64,000 bases of DNA, from positions 1,352,690-1,416,689 of the forward strand of contig LNKV01000005.1 of NCBI GenBank assembly GCA_001465935.1, in the 5' to 3' direction. Source of the DNA: Clarireedia homoeocarpa (Eukaryota; Ascomycota; Leotiomycetes; Helotiales; Rutstroemiaceae). Positions 11,948 to 23,749 of this stretch are shown here, one piece after another. The number at the start of each line of letters is the position of its first letter. Positions within the stretch are counted from its first letter, which is position 1. A program made the translations under genes and the position numbers. The notes under the pieces are model-generated. The model saw nothing but the letters and a program-made list of their open reading frames with translations. It searched no databases and had not been told where the DNA came from.

Positions 11948-14193
11948 ACCTATATATCGACAATCATCCGTCTACGTTTACGACTCTTTCTTACATCCAT
12001 AGCTTTCATGTCTACAACACGCGAATAATTACAACGGATATGATTCGTTTTACTTTTCTTCTCATATTTTATTCCACAATACACAAAGGAGCAGCAGGTT
12101 CTGAAAATGTTAAACCACAGGGGGGCCGGCCGGATTGGGTTCATTCAAACCTCCTTTCCACCCATCTTTTTTTTATCATTTCACGAATGGGGCGTTTGTA
12201 TTTTACAACTTCTTTTTTTCTTCTGCATTATGATCTCTTTTTCACTGGTTGATTGCGAGCAGACATGCATCTTCCTTTAGGATGTTTTGTGACAGAGCGG
12301 CAGAGAGGAAGAAACGATGTAGATGTGTAAAAAGACTTCACCTTTTATTTCCCCCCTTCTATTTTTGAAGCAGGGGCAGGCAGGGGCCCGGCGTGGGAAA
12401 GGTGGGCGTTTGTTCAACTGTCTTCTTTTTTTTTTTTTCTTCTTTTTGGGGTTTTCAAAGACAACCCATATGGATGTTTGCATGCATGCGTGGGCTTTTT
12501 TACGGGGCGAAAAATGGGAATTATATCTGGGCTGGGGGCTTTTGGGGGCGGGTGACAGAGAGTAAGGGGAAGGGTGTGTTTCCCCCTTTTTACAAGAAAG
12601 TTTGTTTTCTTTTTCCTAGTTGGCTTTTTCAAGTTTTAGTTTGGCTTCTTCATCTCCTTTTTGAAGCACGGAGCACATGCATGTGTGTATGTATGTATGC
12701 TTAGGAGGCTGGCTGAATTGGTTGGGTGGAAGGAGGAAAAGTTGAGGCTATGGAGAAAAGGCGGGGATGGAAATCGCGTGTGCATATATTAAGGGGGGGA
12801 GCCGGAGTGTAATACGGTGTGAACTTTTGAGAGAGCGCACGCACTAGGGCTAGGCTGGAGGGAACGCGGGAGAGGAGAGAATCCATAGGATATTATGGTT
12901 GAGATAGACCAGGCGCAGTTCAGCTGTTCGCTCAGGATGCATGGGGCTGCCTTGCGTACGATAGCTAGCTGGCTGATGATGGGACGGGGCATGTTTGTTA
13001 CCTTGCCCCATGCGAAGTGAAAAGAAATGAAGAGAGGTAAATAGTTAATGAAAAAAATATATATATTAAGTTTTTAAAACATTGCTGTGCCTGTGGTGAT
13101 GATTCGGGAAGTAACTGGTGTATGTATGTATGTATGTATGCACTCACTACTAGTGGTGAAAAACAGGATTCTATAGCATGTGTGTGGGTGGGAGAGGATG
13201 TGGTAGCACTAACTTACTGTAGCACTCACTCACTCACTGTATTGTATTGTATTGTATACACGAACTACCTACTCGGCTCTCACCGTGCTGTGCTACCTTA
13301 CCTTGATGTAGAAGAACTATATACCCGTTTTCGCTAACTACCTAACTAATCCAGGTCCACCACATACATTGCATAGATAGAGCAAGAACAACCGATCACG
13401 CACGATATGACATCACTTTTTTACTTACAGTACTGTACTGTACCACTATGTGGGAATTTTGGTTGCCTTGACTAGTTACTTATAACGTTATGCTAGATGT
13501 CTAGGTTAGCTAACTAACCCGGAGTTAACCGTCGCAGATGCACTAAATTGATAAGTTCTGATACAAGTAAGTTATTGATTGAGCTGAAGCTATGGCCGCA
13601 AGCTGTTATCGATATAGATAAAAGTTAAGTTAGACGATGAGCAGCTTCGAGTAGCGAGTTTGCTGCCTGCACCCAGCATCATCTCTAGTCATATTTTTGG
13701 GGGGGGGGGGGCTACTCCAAGCTTTTAATTCAATTCCGGCTGCCTGATCTTGTCGCCAATGCGCATTGTTACTTTGTCGAAACTTCCGATTCATCACATA
13801 TATCTCAGGCCCGGTGTTTCTGCAGGCGGGCATTCTCGGGTTTTGTGTCCGTTTTGCTTGCATGTATTCTTCGTACTGTAGCCAGCTGATGATTCTGGCC
13901 GTCTTTTCTTTCCATGGGAGGAATGAAATGGAGGGTGGACATTCGCTAGGAGGGGTTCCAGGCCTCTGGGTCCTAAATTCACTCACTAGGCTGTATGCAG
14001 AGTCAAAATGTTGGGCAAGTGAAAGGCCAGAGATGACGACGAAAGTTACGAGAAGGGTGCTCTTTTCTTGGTACAGAAAGAAGCGTTACCTAACTTGTTG
14101 GCTTTTACTTCTCATTCTGATCAGAAGCATGAGCTGGCGTCGTACAACATGGCGTAGGTGCCAGGTGGTCGGATCATGAATATATATTTCTAT

Positions 14194-14262
14194 TGTGTGT
14201 AGTGTGGTGTGGTGAGGTGTGGTGAGGTGTGGTGTGTGGTGTGTGGTGTGTGGTGTGTGGTA
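14194..14262 (+). repeat. GGTGT/GTGTGG microsatellite
   Basis: A degenerate array of GTGTGGT and GAGGTGT units about 69 bp long, in the gene-poor stretch upstream of creB. Confidence 0.75.
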
Positions 14263-15774
14263 GTTCTATGGTGTGGCGTGGTTTTAGCAGTGGTTAATAC
14301 AAAGTAACTTGGAACTATCTCAGAACTATCGATAAAGTATCGAGATCTGACGTTTTTGCTGATCATGGACTCAAAGAGTTAGGTTTCTTCACATTTGTTA
14401 TGCAGGGAACCCGTCGTAAAACATGGAGTAAGACTACAACCGCACTATGCAGTTAGTTGACCGACCGTACCTGTTGACCTTCCCTGCCAAGGAAATGCTT
14501 CGAGGTGGAATACGACGAGTAAGAAAAGGGCTTGGGGCATGGGGCATGGGGCTTGGAAGTGGTTGGAAAAGATGAAGAAATGAACAGACATAAGATTCCA
14601 ACTGTTGGTGGTTGGAAGCACGAGGTAGTAAGTTGTACCGTACGTTGCCAACTGAAATATAAATATCATATATAATATATACATATAATATATACTATGT
14701 AATACATAATATATAACCGGGCCGTTGATGCATCTCCGGAATCCAACGAGTTCCTCTAGAAGCCGATCCTTCTACCTTCTTGGTAATGGCATCAAGAAGG
14801 TCGCCTTCTCCGTCCTTGCATATGCTCCGCTCCATTCATCACCGTCGACAAGTGCGACTACACAGGATTCAACATTTCATTGGAAAATCCAAGGTTATAT
14901 AACCTTACCGTGTACACATGTACCTGCTGTTTGGAGTAACAATCTCCTGGGGTATCTGGGGGGAACGTTTGTCCATCCATCCCTTTTCCTTTCGAGATGT
15001 ACTGTATTTGTAGGCGACGACTTACCCCTTACCCTTGCCTTCATGCAAGAAAGTCACAGCAGCCTTTTTTCTTTTCGGATTCTGCCGATTCACACTCGCT
15101 GGTAAGGGTTCATGTCTGTGTACTGTACACGATTTCTTCCACACGACTACTTCGTATGCAGAACGTCTGTGTGGTCTTTTCTCGTTTCCTTTTTCCCTTT
15201 TCCCTTTTCCCTTTTCTCTTCCCCCCCCCCCTCCTTCCCGACCCCACAATCCGATCCCAATGAAACCTCAAATAACGTGGTGTCCCAGCTAGCCTCCTGG
15301 TCGTTTTGGTAGGTAGGGCTTTCAGAAAGCGGGTGCGTGACGCTGATCCTTGACAAACCGTGTGCCCTTTTACATAAGTAGAACAAGTTTTTCTTACCTT
15401 ACTTATATTACAGCCTCTGATTGAACAAGACAAACAGTAATCGGCGTGTTCGAGAAAACTTCAGAGAAGAGACGTCCTTGTTGTAGGGATCGACGCCTGC
15501 ATCCTTCTAGCGGATCTGGTTGGTCGCTTGTATCATAAGGTGCAGATTTTGTACAGGATCATGCAGCTGATAATGCTTGATGAACCATAGAGAGCAGCTG
15601 CTAATCATGTAGCTAGGAAGACAGCCAGGTGAAAGGCAGGGCCTCGTTGCAGCGGATTTGCTGATTTGCTCCCCTCGTTCCCTCCTTATTGATGCTTCAC
15701 ATATGGCTGCAGGCAGGATACATCAGCGCCGGAGTTGCCTTTACCTCAACGTGCAACTCGTAAGTGGTGTTGAA

Positions 15775-15804
15775 GAGCCAGAGCCAGAGCCAGAGCCAGA
15801 GCCA
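15775..15804 (+). repeat. (GAGCCA)5 hexanucleotide repeat
   Basis: Five perfect tandem copies of GAGCCA. In one frame they encode Glu-Pro dipeptides, but no gene model here is supported. Confidence 0.8.
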
Positions 15805-16241
15805 GCGCCCGAGTATATAGAATTATGGATGAATCTTAGAGGAACCGGGAAATCCCTAGTCTTCGACGCAAGAGCTAAAAGGACCCAGAGATGCGGAGTA
15901 ATGGTATAAGCATCGTCATCATCCACCCTCTTCTTCTTTCTAAGCTCCAGTGTCCAGTGTCAGTGTCCAGTTTCTGTGTCCAGTGTCAGTGTCCAGTGTC
16001 CGGGTCGATGAGGATGAGACTGCGGGAGTGCTTACTCAAATCTCAAGCAAGAGTCATCTTACATCGTAGAGATCGAAACATCCAACACCTCCAGCAAGCT
16101 CAGGTCGTTCCAAGGCCAATTGTTTAATTAGCAATATCCCCCATCCGCCCGCATCCCCATCCTTCAATATCCCATCCCGATTCCCCACTGCAGGTGCATT
16201 GCCTTGCCTGTCCATTCAGAAAGCAGTGACCGAAACTCGAT

Positions 16242-16298
16242 CACAACCGCAACCGCAACCCGCAACCACAACCGCAACCACAACCACAACCACCACCC
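16242..16298 (+). repeat. CAACCR hexanucleotide repeat
   Basis: Degenerate tandem CAACCG/CAACCA units about 57 bp long, located about 510 bp before the creB start, likely in its promoter or 5' UTR. Confidence 0.7.
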
Positions 16299-16808
16299 GA
16301 GCCACCCTCCCGCCTTCTCTTTAACTCCCTGCTTCTAAACCTCCACCCCCAACCCGGCCCATACTCCCCCAAAACTTACACTTCTTTTTGTCCTTCACTC
16401 TACAACTCCTTTAAAAATACCTTTTTACTCTTATTCATCCTTGTTCTTATTGTTTATTACCTTCGTTATATTCAGCCTCTTTTCATAAACATCTGTCAAT
16501 TATTCCTCCATTGCCACAAAGCTTACAAACCTCCCCCACGCCTTACGCCTCGTGTGCAGGATTGGTAGCTACCCATCCCTCGAATGCGCATAACCCAACC
16601 GCCTTCCCTTCTTCATGATATTTGGTCTGCAGATGAAGAATATCTCTATCAAAACCAACCGGATTCGAAGAAATCTTTGCGCATGATCACGGCGTGAAAG
16701 AAATTCCATCTACATTTGTTCCTTAGTTGCGCCGTGGAGTAGAAGGAAGAGAGAGGCGCGCGCAGAGGACGACCTTATAACCGCCGACGAGGTCGCACTT
16801 GAAGAACA

Positions 16809-19349
16809 ATGGCTTCGTTAATTCGAATGCTGTCGCCTGCGGTTAGTTGCTCTCAATCTGCTACTACTGGTCTCGGAGAACTCCCTATGGCCGTGTTGTT
16901 AAATTTCGGGAGCCTGGCGCACTAGGACTTGAGAGAAATTCAAACAAAACCATGAGCTGACAATGGAAACTTCATACAGACAGGCACAGGTTTAAATACA
17001 AGCACGCCGTCGAAGCCGAAGAAGGGAGATAAGGATGCGGATCCCGAACCAGACATGACCCCGCTGGTCAAGATGTTGCAGAATGCCGGACCCATACGGC
17101 CAGACGGAAGTGATAAATTCTTTGGATTTGAAAATGTACGATTCAGTCACCATTATTTTCAATTGCTCTCCACTAACATCTATATAGTTCGGAAACACAT
17201 GGTTTGTCACTTGGAGTCACATTTCTCGATAGTGCTAACTCGTCTCAGTTATTGCAATTCGATTTTACAAGCACTCTACTATTCCGTTCCTTTCCGGGAA
17301 AGCGTTGTTAAATATCCACCACATTCACCCAATGATACCCCAAACGGACATCTACCAAATTTGAATGCTCCCAGCAAACCTGTACAGGCGAATGGAGTCG
17401 CGTTGTCGCCGTCTGCAAAACCGAAAGGTTTATCAGCGGCCGAAGCCTTACGACGGAGGAATGCCACAACCGCTGGACAACCCCCTCCTCCAGGACAGAG
17501 AGCAGAAGATAAGCCGGATTCCCCGGAGTATAAGAAGAAACATGCTATGATGACTGGTCCTATATTGGAAATTACGGCCGAACATGCGAGCTCCTACGGG
17601 ATGGAGGAAACGACGTTCTCTGCTTTGAAGGATGTATTTATGGCTATGATTGCGAACCCTTCCCGGACTGGTGTTGTGAGTCCACAGAGATTTTTGGATG
17701 TATTCAGGCGAGATAACGAGATGTTTCGGACGGCAATGCACCAAGATGCTCATGAATTCTATGGTCTAATGCTCAACGCGATCATCTCTAATGTCGAAAC
17801 ACATGGACACCGGATGAGAGAACTGGAGCCCCCCAAAAATGATAATTCTCTTTGCGACTCGATGACGGCGGCGGTACGGTCGGCGGCAGATTCACTAGGC
17901 TTGTCAAAGGGTGCGGAAACCCCAGGGACCGGTTGGGTCCATGATATCTTCGAGGGGAAAATGGTGTCAGAGACCAAGTGTTTAACATGCGAAACGGCAT
18001 CCCAGCGCGATGAAACTTTCCTCGATCTTTCCATTGATTTAGAAAGAGGCTCTTCGGTAACATCATGCTTGCGAAAATTCTCGGCGGAGGAGATGCTGTG
18101 TGAGCGGAACAAATTCCACTGCGACAATTGTGGTGGTCTACAAGAAGCCGAGAAGCGTATGAAGATCAAAAAGTTGCCAAAGGTTTTAGTCCTGCATCTG
18201 AAGAGGTTCAAATACAGTGATGATATGACCAGACTGCAAAAGTTGTTTTACACGGTCGTTTACCCCTATCATCTACGAATGTTCAACACAACCGACGATG
18301 CGGAAGATCCTGATCGGCTATATGAGCTATACGCCGTTGTTGTTCACATTGGTGCGAATGCGTTCCATGGACATTATGTCTCGGTGATTAAGACACAAGA
18401 TCGAGGGTGGTTGCTCTTCGATGACGAGATGGTAGAGCCAGTAGACAAGCACTACGTACGCAATTTCTTTGGGGACAAACCAGGCCAGGCGTGTGCCTAC
18501 GTACTTTTCTACCGGGAAACCACTGAGGAGGCAATGCGCAGGGAACAAGAAGCTGAAGGACTGGCCCAGGTAGTCACAGCCTCGCAAGAAGCAGGTATTG
18601 CATTGGGACATCCTCAACCAAATGGAACATATCCATCATCCGAATCCAAGCAAGTATTGGCGCCGAGTACACCCCTCGATGAAAACAATGGCTTTGGATC
18701 CTTGGACCACGCTCTCACTGCACCTCTTGTTACTTCTCCACATGTGGAAAATCCACTTGCGACTCGAGTTCCAACATCACCGCTTAACCCCATGCATACA
18801 CCCAAATTGAAGAGTAAAGAGGAGAAGGAACGAGAGAAGAAAGCGGAGAAAGCGGAGAAAGAAGCGGAGAAACTGCGTAAAGCAGCAGAAAAGGCCGCTG
18901 AAAAACAAGCTGCGAAAGATAAAAAGGATCTGGAGAAAGCCAACAAAGTCCAAGACTCCGAATTCAAGAAAGCTATTGCAGCGAGCAAGCAGACAGATGT
19001 CGAGGAACAGGAGCGGCGGCGAAAGGGATCTATCAGTCAGAAAGAAAACTCAAATGGCAGTGACAAGCCAGAGAGTAAGGGTTTCCTCAGCCGAAGCCAT
19101 AGGGGCAGCAAGAGCATGAGTCGAAAGAGCCTTGGCTTCCTAGGCGGTGGGAGAAATGGAGATCCTTCCAAAAATCCAGATAAGAACGAAGCTTCAATAC
19201 CGGAAACACCAACAAATGTAAATACCGCGGTGGAGGGAGTGCCAGGACCTCAGACGCCAGAGAAATACGAGAAGGTCAAGAAAGAGAGATTCTCGTTTGG
19301 CAATCTAGGAAGGAAGAAGAGTAATCTATGGAGTCCAGGCGGGAATTAA
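16809..19349 (+). CDS. creB: Ubiquitin carboxyl-terminal hydrolase creB (carbon catabolite repression)
   Basis: The exons 16809-16841, 16980-17135, 17188-17201 and 17249-19349 give 767 aa, close to Aspergillus CreB (about 766 aa). The catalytic Cys box reads FENFGNTCYCNS only after splicing. Its FGNT and the first two bases of Cys68 come from a 14-nt micro-exon between introns of 52 and 47 bp. The UCH domain continues through QDAHEF, the zinc-ribbon pairs CLTC and CDNC, LHLKRFKY and the His box HGHYVSVI (His443). The C-terminal third is a charged coiled coil (KEEKEREKKAEK region, about residues 580-630) followed by a Ser/Lys-rich tail. CreB is a USP-type deubiquitinase that, with the WD40 partner CreC, controls carbon catabolite repression; related to yeast Ubp9/Ubp13 and human USP12/46. 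The unspliced frame is open across introns 2 and 3. Confidence 0.95.
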
Positions 19350-20047
19350 TCAATTTTGATATTCGTTCTCATAGGGGGACATGCAATCCGGCTATAGGAG
19401 TAGCCTGTCTGCTAGTCATGTTTTCACAAGGACAGCAAGAAGGGCTTTCGTTTTGGAATTCAAGAAGGTCCATGGATTGGTGGTTGGGTGGTGGTGTTAA
19501 TTGTGAGATATTGATAAAAAGCTTTTGGGATGGGGTTCTGGTGAAATATAGGCGGGACACGAGGACAATTGTATACTTGTTACCTTTTTTGTATTCGATG
19601 ATGGGTTTATAGGCGGTAGCTTCTACAGTATGCCGAAAAGTATACAGTTGGGGTGGAAGGTGATTAACAATACTATTATGCCTTCGAATTGGAGGCAATT
19701 TGGATAGAGAGACTTTTCTTCCTGAGATTGTGCAGACTTGACTCGACTACGAATAGAACCGAATAGACATCCATCATTGACGTGGATTGTATTTCAAGCC
19801 TTTGTGATTTCTCTGTACTCTCAAATTGCATACCCCCAAAACGCCATGCTACACCAATGTATGTGTTCTCATGCCTTCCCAGATGTAGAGCAGAGAATCC
19901 CGCACATCAGGAGGCATCCTGTCCCATATTTTTACACTGATTCCCGACAATCTCACTCTTGCATTTTCCATCTGTATGCTTTATTTTCCCCATCATCTCC
20001 CCATCATTTTCCATACTTTTCCTTTGATTTCCGACTCTTCAAACCTA
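19350..20047. other. Intergenic between convergent creB and YOS1
   Basis: Contains the 3' flanks of creB and YOS1. No coding or RNA feature is recognised. Confidence 0.5.
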
Positions 20048-20826
20048 TCATCCCAGCGCCAACTCATACACTATAATCACCGAGTTTATCCCTATGAGCG
20101 GAACTGCTTAATGTTAGCTTTGCGCCTCTAGATGCCGCGGTTTCCCTTTCTACGTCTATAAGTTCCTACAATAAATCTCATGCGCTTGCTTCGATCTTGT
20201 CTCCTTGCCTACTATATCTCATTCTTTCTCTGCCCTCTCCCGTCTGAACTCCCACATGAATTTTCTTCTCCCCCTTCTGAAATGGAATATCCACATCCAC
20301 ATCTATATCTATATCTATACCCGCAGCCTCGGATATTCTTAAGAAAGAAGAAGAGAAAGAGAAATATTTAAACGTACTCCTCATGAGTGTCCGCACGCTC
20401 GTCATCAGGTTAATCAGTTTCGACTTGATGCTGGTGTCGTTTGCGTTGGCGCCACCGAATCCGGGGTCAGACATTGTGTTGGACCAGCCGACTGTCGGGG
20501 TGATGGGCGTTAGTGTTTTGTTTCTTGGGGAGGGGGAAGGGGGAGGGGATGATGGCGGTAGGCAATGGGGGGGAAAGAGATAGGGAGGAAAGGGGAGGGG
20601 GGCAGTAGGGGGGGGAGTGAAAGAGCAGATGAGGAGAGTAAAGCACATACCGCGCGCAAGGAATCGATCCTCGGACAAGATGGCGATCGCATTCACAAGG
20701 AGCACGCAAACTAGGAGTTGGATGTTAGCGATTTGCGCATGTATGGCTGAGAGGAATGACAAAGAAAAGAATGATGCGTAGAGAGGAGGACTTACTATAA
20801 ATGAGGTTTCCGAATATGAAAAACAT
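20048..20826 (-). CDS. YOS1: Protein transport protein Yos1 (IER3IP1 family)
   Basis: This small four-exon gene has minus-strand exons 20826-20796, 20710-20651, 20491-20378 and 20103-20048 (86 aa; introns 85, 159 and 274 bp). It starts MFFIFGNLIY and continues across splice one into a hydrophobic helix and the family hallmark AILSEDRFLAR. Exon 3 carries a Gly/Asn-rich lumenal stretch and INLMTSVRTLMR. Exon 4 completes IPLIGINSVIIVYELALG at the C-terminus, which closely follows the yeast Yos1 ending. Yos1 is a small two-helix membrane protein that binds Yip1-Yif1 and is needed for COPII vesicle transport from ER to Golgi. The last intron is unusually long for this window and hides the final 18 codons, so a single-ORF reading would miss the true C-terminus. 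Its start faces ALG12 across 413 bp. Confidence 0.93.
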
Positions 20827-21239
20827 GGTCGCAGATATTGAAGTGTTGATTTGCTATGTGTATGCGAGGATTGGTAGGTTGCGGTGTTCATGAAGAGGAC
20901 AAGGCTGTGTCTATATTGTGGAGGGACGTTGTGAACAGATCGAATGGTGATGAGGTTAAGCACGGATCAAGCGAGGCTGCGGGGTGGTGGAGAGATTGTT
21001 TCGAAGCTTGCTTCCGGGAAAGCTGTTAAGATGTGCATGTGTGGAGTTTATATTGGACATTTTATTTTATTTATTAAAAGGCAGTTACATTCAGCATGGC
21101 AATTCGATCCAAATTTTCGAAATAGACTAATTTTACAGTAAATATAAAGTTCCCTCTCTGGAAAGAGCTCCACCGTGGAGCTTCAACAAGTGAGCTCTTT
21201 CCTCCACAGCCTCGTCATCAAACCTTCACAGACGACGAG
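20827..21239. promoter_or_regulatory. Bidirectional YOS1/ALG12 promoter
   Basis: This 413-bp interval separates two divergent ATGs that both serve the early secretory pathway. It has AT-rich segments at 21060-21075 and 21140-21150 and a compact nested inverted repeat at 21160-21202, 38 bp before the ALG12 ATG. Shared regulation is an inference from geometry. Confidence 0.6.
21160..21202. repeat. Nested inverted repeats before ALG12
   Basis: The 11-bp arms GGAAAGAGCTC (21160-21170) and GAGCTCTTTCC (21192-21202) are perfect reverse complements. Inside and overlapping the left arm is the perfect palindrome AGCTCCACCGTGGAGCT (21166-21182). They could be a dimeric factor site or an RNA hairpin in the leader; the two hairpins are mutually exclusive because the arms overlap. 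Confidence 0.7.
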
Positions 21240-23171
21240 ATGGCAGGCATTGGTATGGCTTTCTCCTCTATTCATAACTTTCAAAATCTAACATATCCTC
21301 AGATATCTTCCTGACCGGTCTTCTCCCGGCCCTAATAATCTTCCACCTCCTCCTCGCTCCCTACACCAAAGTCGAGGAATCTTTCAACATCCAAGCCACA
21401 CACGACATCCTCACGTACGGTCTCCCTACGCAAAACATATCGCAGACCCTCGCTTCCAGCTACGACCACTCCACGTTTCCCGGCGCAGTTCCCCGTACGT
21501 TCGTCGGCGCACTGTCTCTTGCCGCCGTGTCGAAACCGCTTTTGCTACTCACCCAAGGACGGTATGCGCAAGTGATTGTGAGGGCAGCATTGGGGCTGTT
21601 CAACGCGGGCGCGTTGCTAAGATATGGGAAGATGTTGAGGGGAGCGTTTGGTGAGGATGTGGGGAGGTGGTATATGTTGCTGCAGATATGTCAGTTCCAC
21701 GTGCTGTTCTATGCGTCGAGGACGTTGCCGAATATGTTTGCTTTTGGCCTCAGTAAGTTGGCCCTCCTTATTTTGGGGAATGTCGGAAATAGTCTAACGG
21801 GATTGTGCAGCTACACTCGCATTCGCCGAATTCCTGCCAGCAAGAGGAGGAAGTCGACCAAGACTTGGGATCTTCCTTTTTGTTTTCTCGGGCGTGGTCT
21901 TCCGCTCTGAGATTGCACTTTTACTGTTTACGCAATTGGGCTATCTCCTGTTACAGTTTAGGATGTCACTGAAAACTGTCATTCCGGCTGGCATACAGAG
22001 TGCTGTTGCAGCACTTGTTGTTTCGGTGCCCATTGATTCATACTTTTGGGATAAACCATTATGGCCGGAATTGGCAGGGTTCTATTATAATGCTATTCAG
22101 GGGAAGTCTTCTGAATGGGGAACTTCGCCTTTTCTACACTATTTCACCTCGCTGTTACCTCGTTTGTTGTTGAATCCTTTGATTCCGTTGGTTTTGCTGC
22201 CTTTGGCTTTGGTTATACCTGCAACGAAATTCATTTCAAGAGATTTAGTTATCCCCTCCCTTGTATTCGTCGCTATATACAGTCTGCAACCACATAAAGA
22301 GGCTCGCTTCATCATCTACGTTGTTCCTCCTCTTACGGCAGCAGCTTCTCTTTCTGCGTCATATATCTGGACACGGAAGACAAAATCCATACTCTACGCA
22401 TTTGGTTCTTTAATACTAGTAGCATCAGTTGTTGGAAGCTTCATTGCTTCATCCGGCATGCTATTCATCTCCTCTCTCAACTATCCCGGGGGCGACGCTC
22501 TCTCTCAGCTCCACACTCACATCCTCAAAGACCTCTCCCGCACCTCGTCCTCCCGCCAACCCTCTAACGTTTCCATCCACATGGACGTGCTCTCCTGCAT
22601 GACAGGAGTAACCCGCTTCCAACAATACCCCACCCTCCCCCTTCGTCTCCCCAAATCCACCCCAAAGAACCTCACCATCCACTACGACAAAACCGAAAAC
22701 TCCACTCTCCTTGCTATCCCCGCATTCTGGAAACAATTCGACTACGCGCTGATGGAAGAACCTGGCCTTGCAATCGGCCAATGGGAGGTTCTGGATACGG
22801 TATTTGCATATGCGGGGATGGAGCTTTTACGACCGGGCGACGGAAGTAGTTTTGGGGAGAGGCTGGAGGAGGTGTATCGGGCGAATAACCTTACAGTCGG
22901 GGATAGCGAGGAAGAGGGCGAGGGTGAGGCGCCGAGGAGCGAGGATGTAAAGAGCGGGGTAGAGAGGGGTGTGGGAAGGGAGAAGACGGAGGAAAAGAAG
23001 GGTTTTGTGGATTTGAAGACGAGATTGATGTTTGAAGAGATGGGCAGGTTTGGCACGTATAATTTGATTAGAGATGCGGGGAGATTGGTTACGAGGGGCT
23101 GGTGGGTGGGCCCGAGGATGGAGGGGAAGATTAGAATCTTGAGGAGGGTGAAGGATTGGGATGAGGATTAG
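21240..23171 (+). CDS. ALG12: Dol-P-Man:Man7GlcNAc2-PP-Dol alpha-1,6-mannosyltransferase (Alg12)
   Basis: The exons 21240-21252 (only 13 nt), 21303-21752 and 21811-23171 give 607 aa. The GT22 family start is clear: APYTKVEESFNIQATHDIL followed by YDHSTFPGAVPRTF, both diagnostic of Alg12 rather than Alg9, Smp3 or PIG-B. The later HKEARF motif (in LQPHKEARFIIYVVPP) is the conserved GT22 lumenal loop. Multiple hydrophobic helices span residues about 5-430. The C-terminal 170 residues are lumenal, and a low-complexity Glu-rich insert sits at about 520-560. Alg12 adds the eighth mannose, in alpha-1,6 linkage, to the dolichol-linked oligosaccharide in the ER lumen and so supports N-glycosylation and the quality-control signal used in ERAD. 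Confidence 0.93.
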
Positions 23172-23749
23172 GCGCGGAGAGAAGGTTAGCTGTTAAGAAG
23201 GTGGGCTAGTAGCGGCTGATGCACTCCTTATCGCCCCTTGGAAGCTAGACCTGTGTGGAAGTGAGTGATTTTGTATATGAAAGTTCCTTTGTAAAAGAGA
23301 GGTTGAAGCTTGGTAAGGGATGGGGTCCTTGTCTTGTTATAGAAGTCCGGATCGATAGAAGGTGTGAATGAAAAAGCTCTGTGGGCTTACTCCTTTTAAC
23401 GGGGGAGGCGGGGAGATGGGTAGGAAGGGCGGGAGAGCAAGGGACGAGGACGACGAGGACGAGAACGTGCAAGGTTAGGAGTAGTAAATAAATGCTATGC
23501 AGCTAGTGCGATGCACTGTCATGCTGATTGTAAGGATGCAGTGACAAGAACATCACAATGAAGTTTAGGAGTAAAGTCATGCATACATCGACAGCTTTGA
23601 TGAGATGCACGTCCTGGCAAAACCGACTGCTTGGCTCAGCTATCTTGATGCATGCTGCTTTGGTACAAAATGAGAATTCGATTCATCTCAAGCAGCTTTT
23701 AAAGAATCATGAGCTTGTCTGACTAGTCTACATATGCACAAAAACCCCT
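23172..23749. other. Intergenic between convergent ALG12 and ATP3
   Basis: 578 bp of 3' flanking sequence with a purine-rich GGACGACGAGGACGAG patch near 23444-23462. No gene is seen. Confidence 0.5.

Larger units (their letters stand above)
11948..16808. other. 4.9 kb gene-poor interval upstream of creB
   Basis: No supportable gene is seen. The interval is rich in simple repeats: T-runs near 12420-12445; GTAT repeats 13119-13140; a run of 13 G at 13699-13711; GGTGT-type repeats 14194-14262; a polypyrimidine stretch 15171-15239 with TTTTCCC units; five GAGCCA units 15775-15804; CAGTGTC units 15947-16000; and CAACCR units 16242-16298. The last 500 bp is CT-rich and probably the creB promoter and leader. 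Open frames at 13630-14179 and 14725-15105 were examined and have no recognisable features. Confidence 0.6.

Noticed and set aside
12277..12704. Several frames rich in Lys or Phe around T-runs
   Set aside because: These are translations of poly(T)/poly(A) tracts, not genes.
13630..14179. Overlapping opposite-strand frames of 118 and 137 codons
   Set aside because: Neither has recognisable motifs or credible splice context. One crosses the 13-G run (minus frame, Pro-rich there), and the two contradict each other.
14725..15105. A 126-codon plus frame
   Set aside because: Ser/Leu-rich composition with no family features, in a simple-repeat-rich spacer.
17055..17248. A continuous plus frame through creB without splicing
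   Set aside because: It destroys the FGNTCYCNS catalytic box. Splicing the 52- and 47-bp introns restores it exactly.
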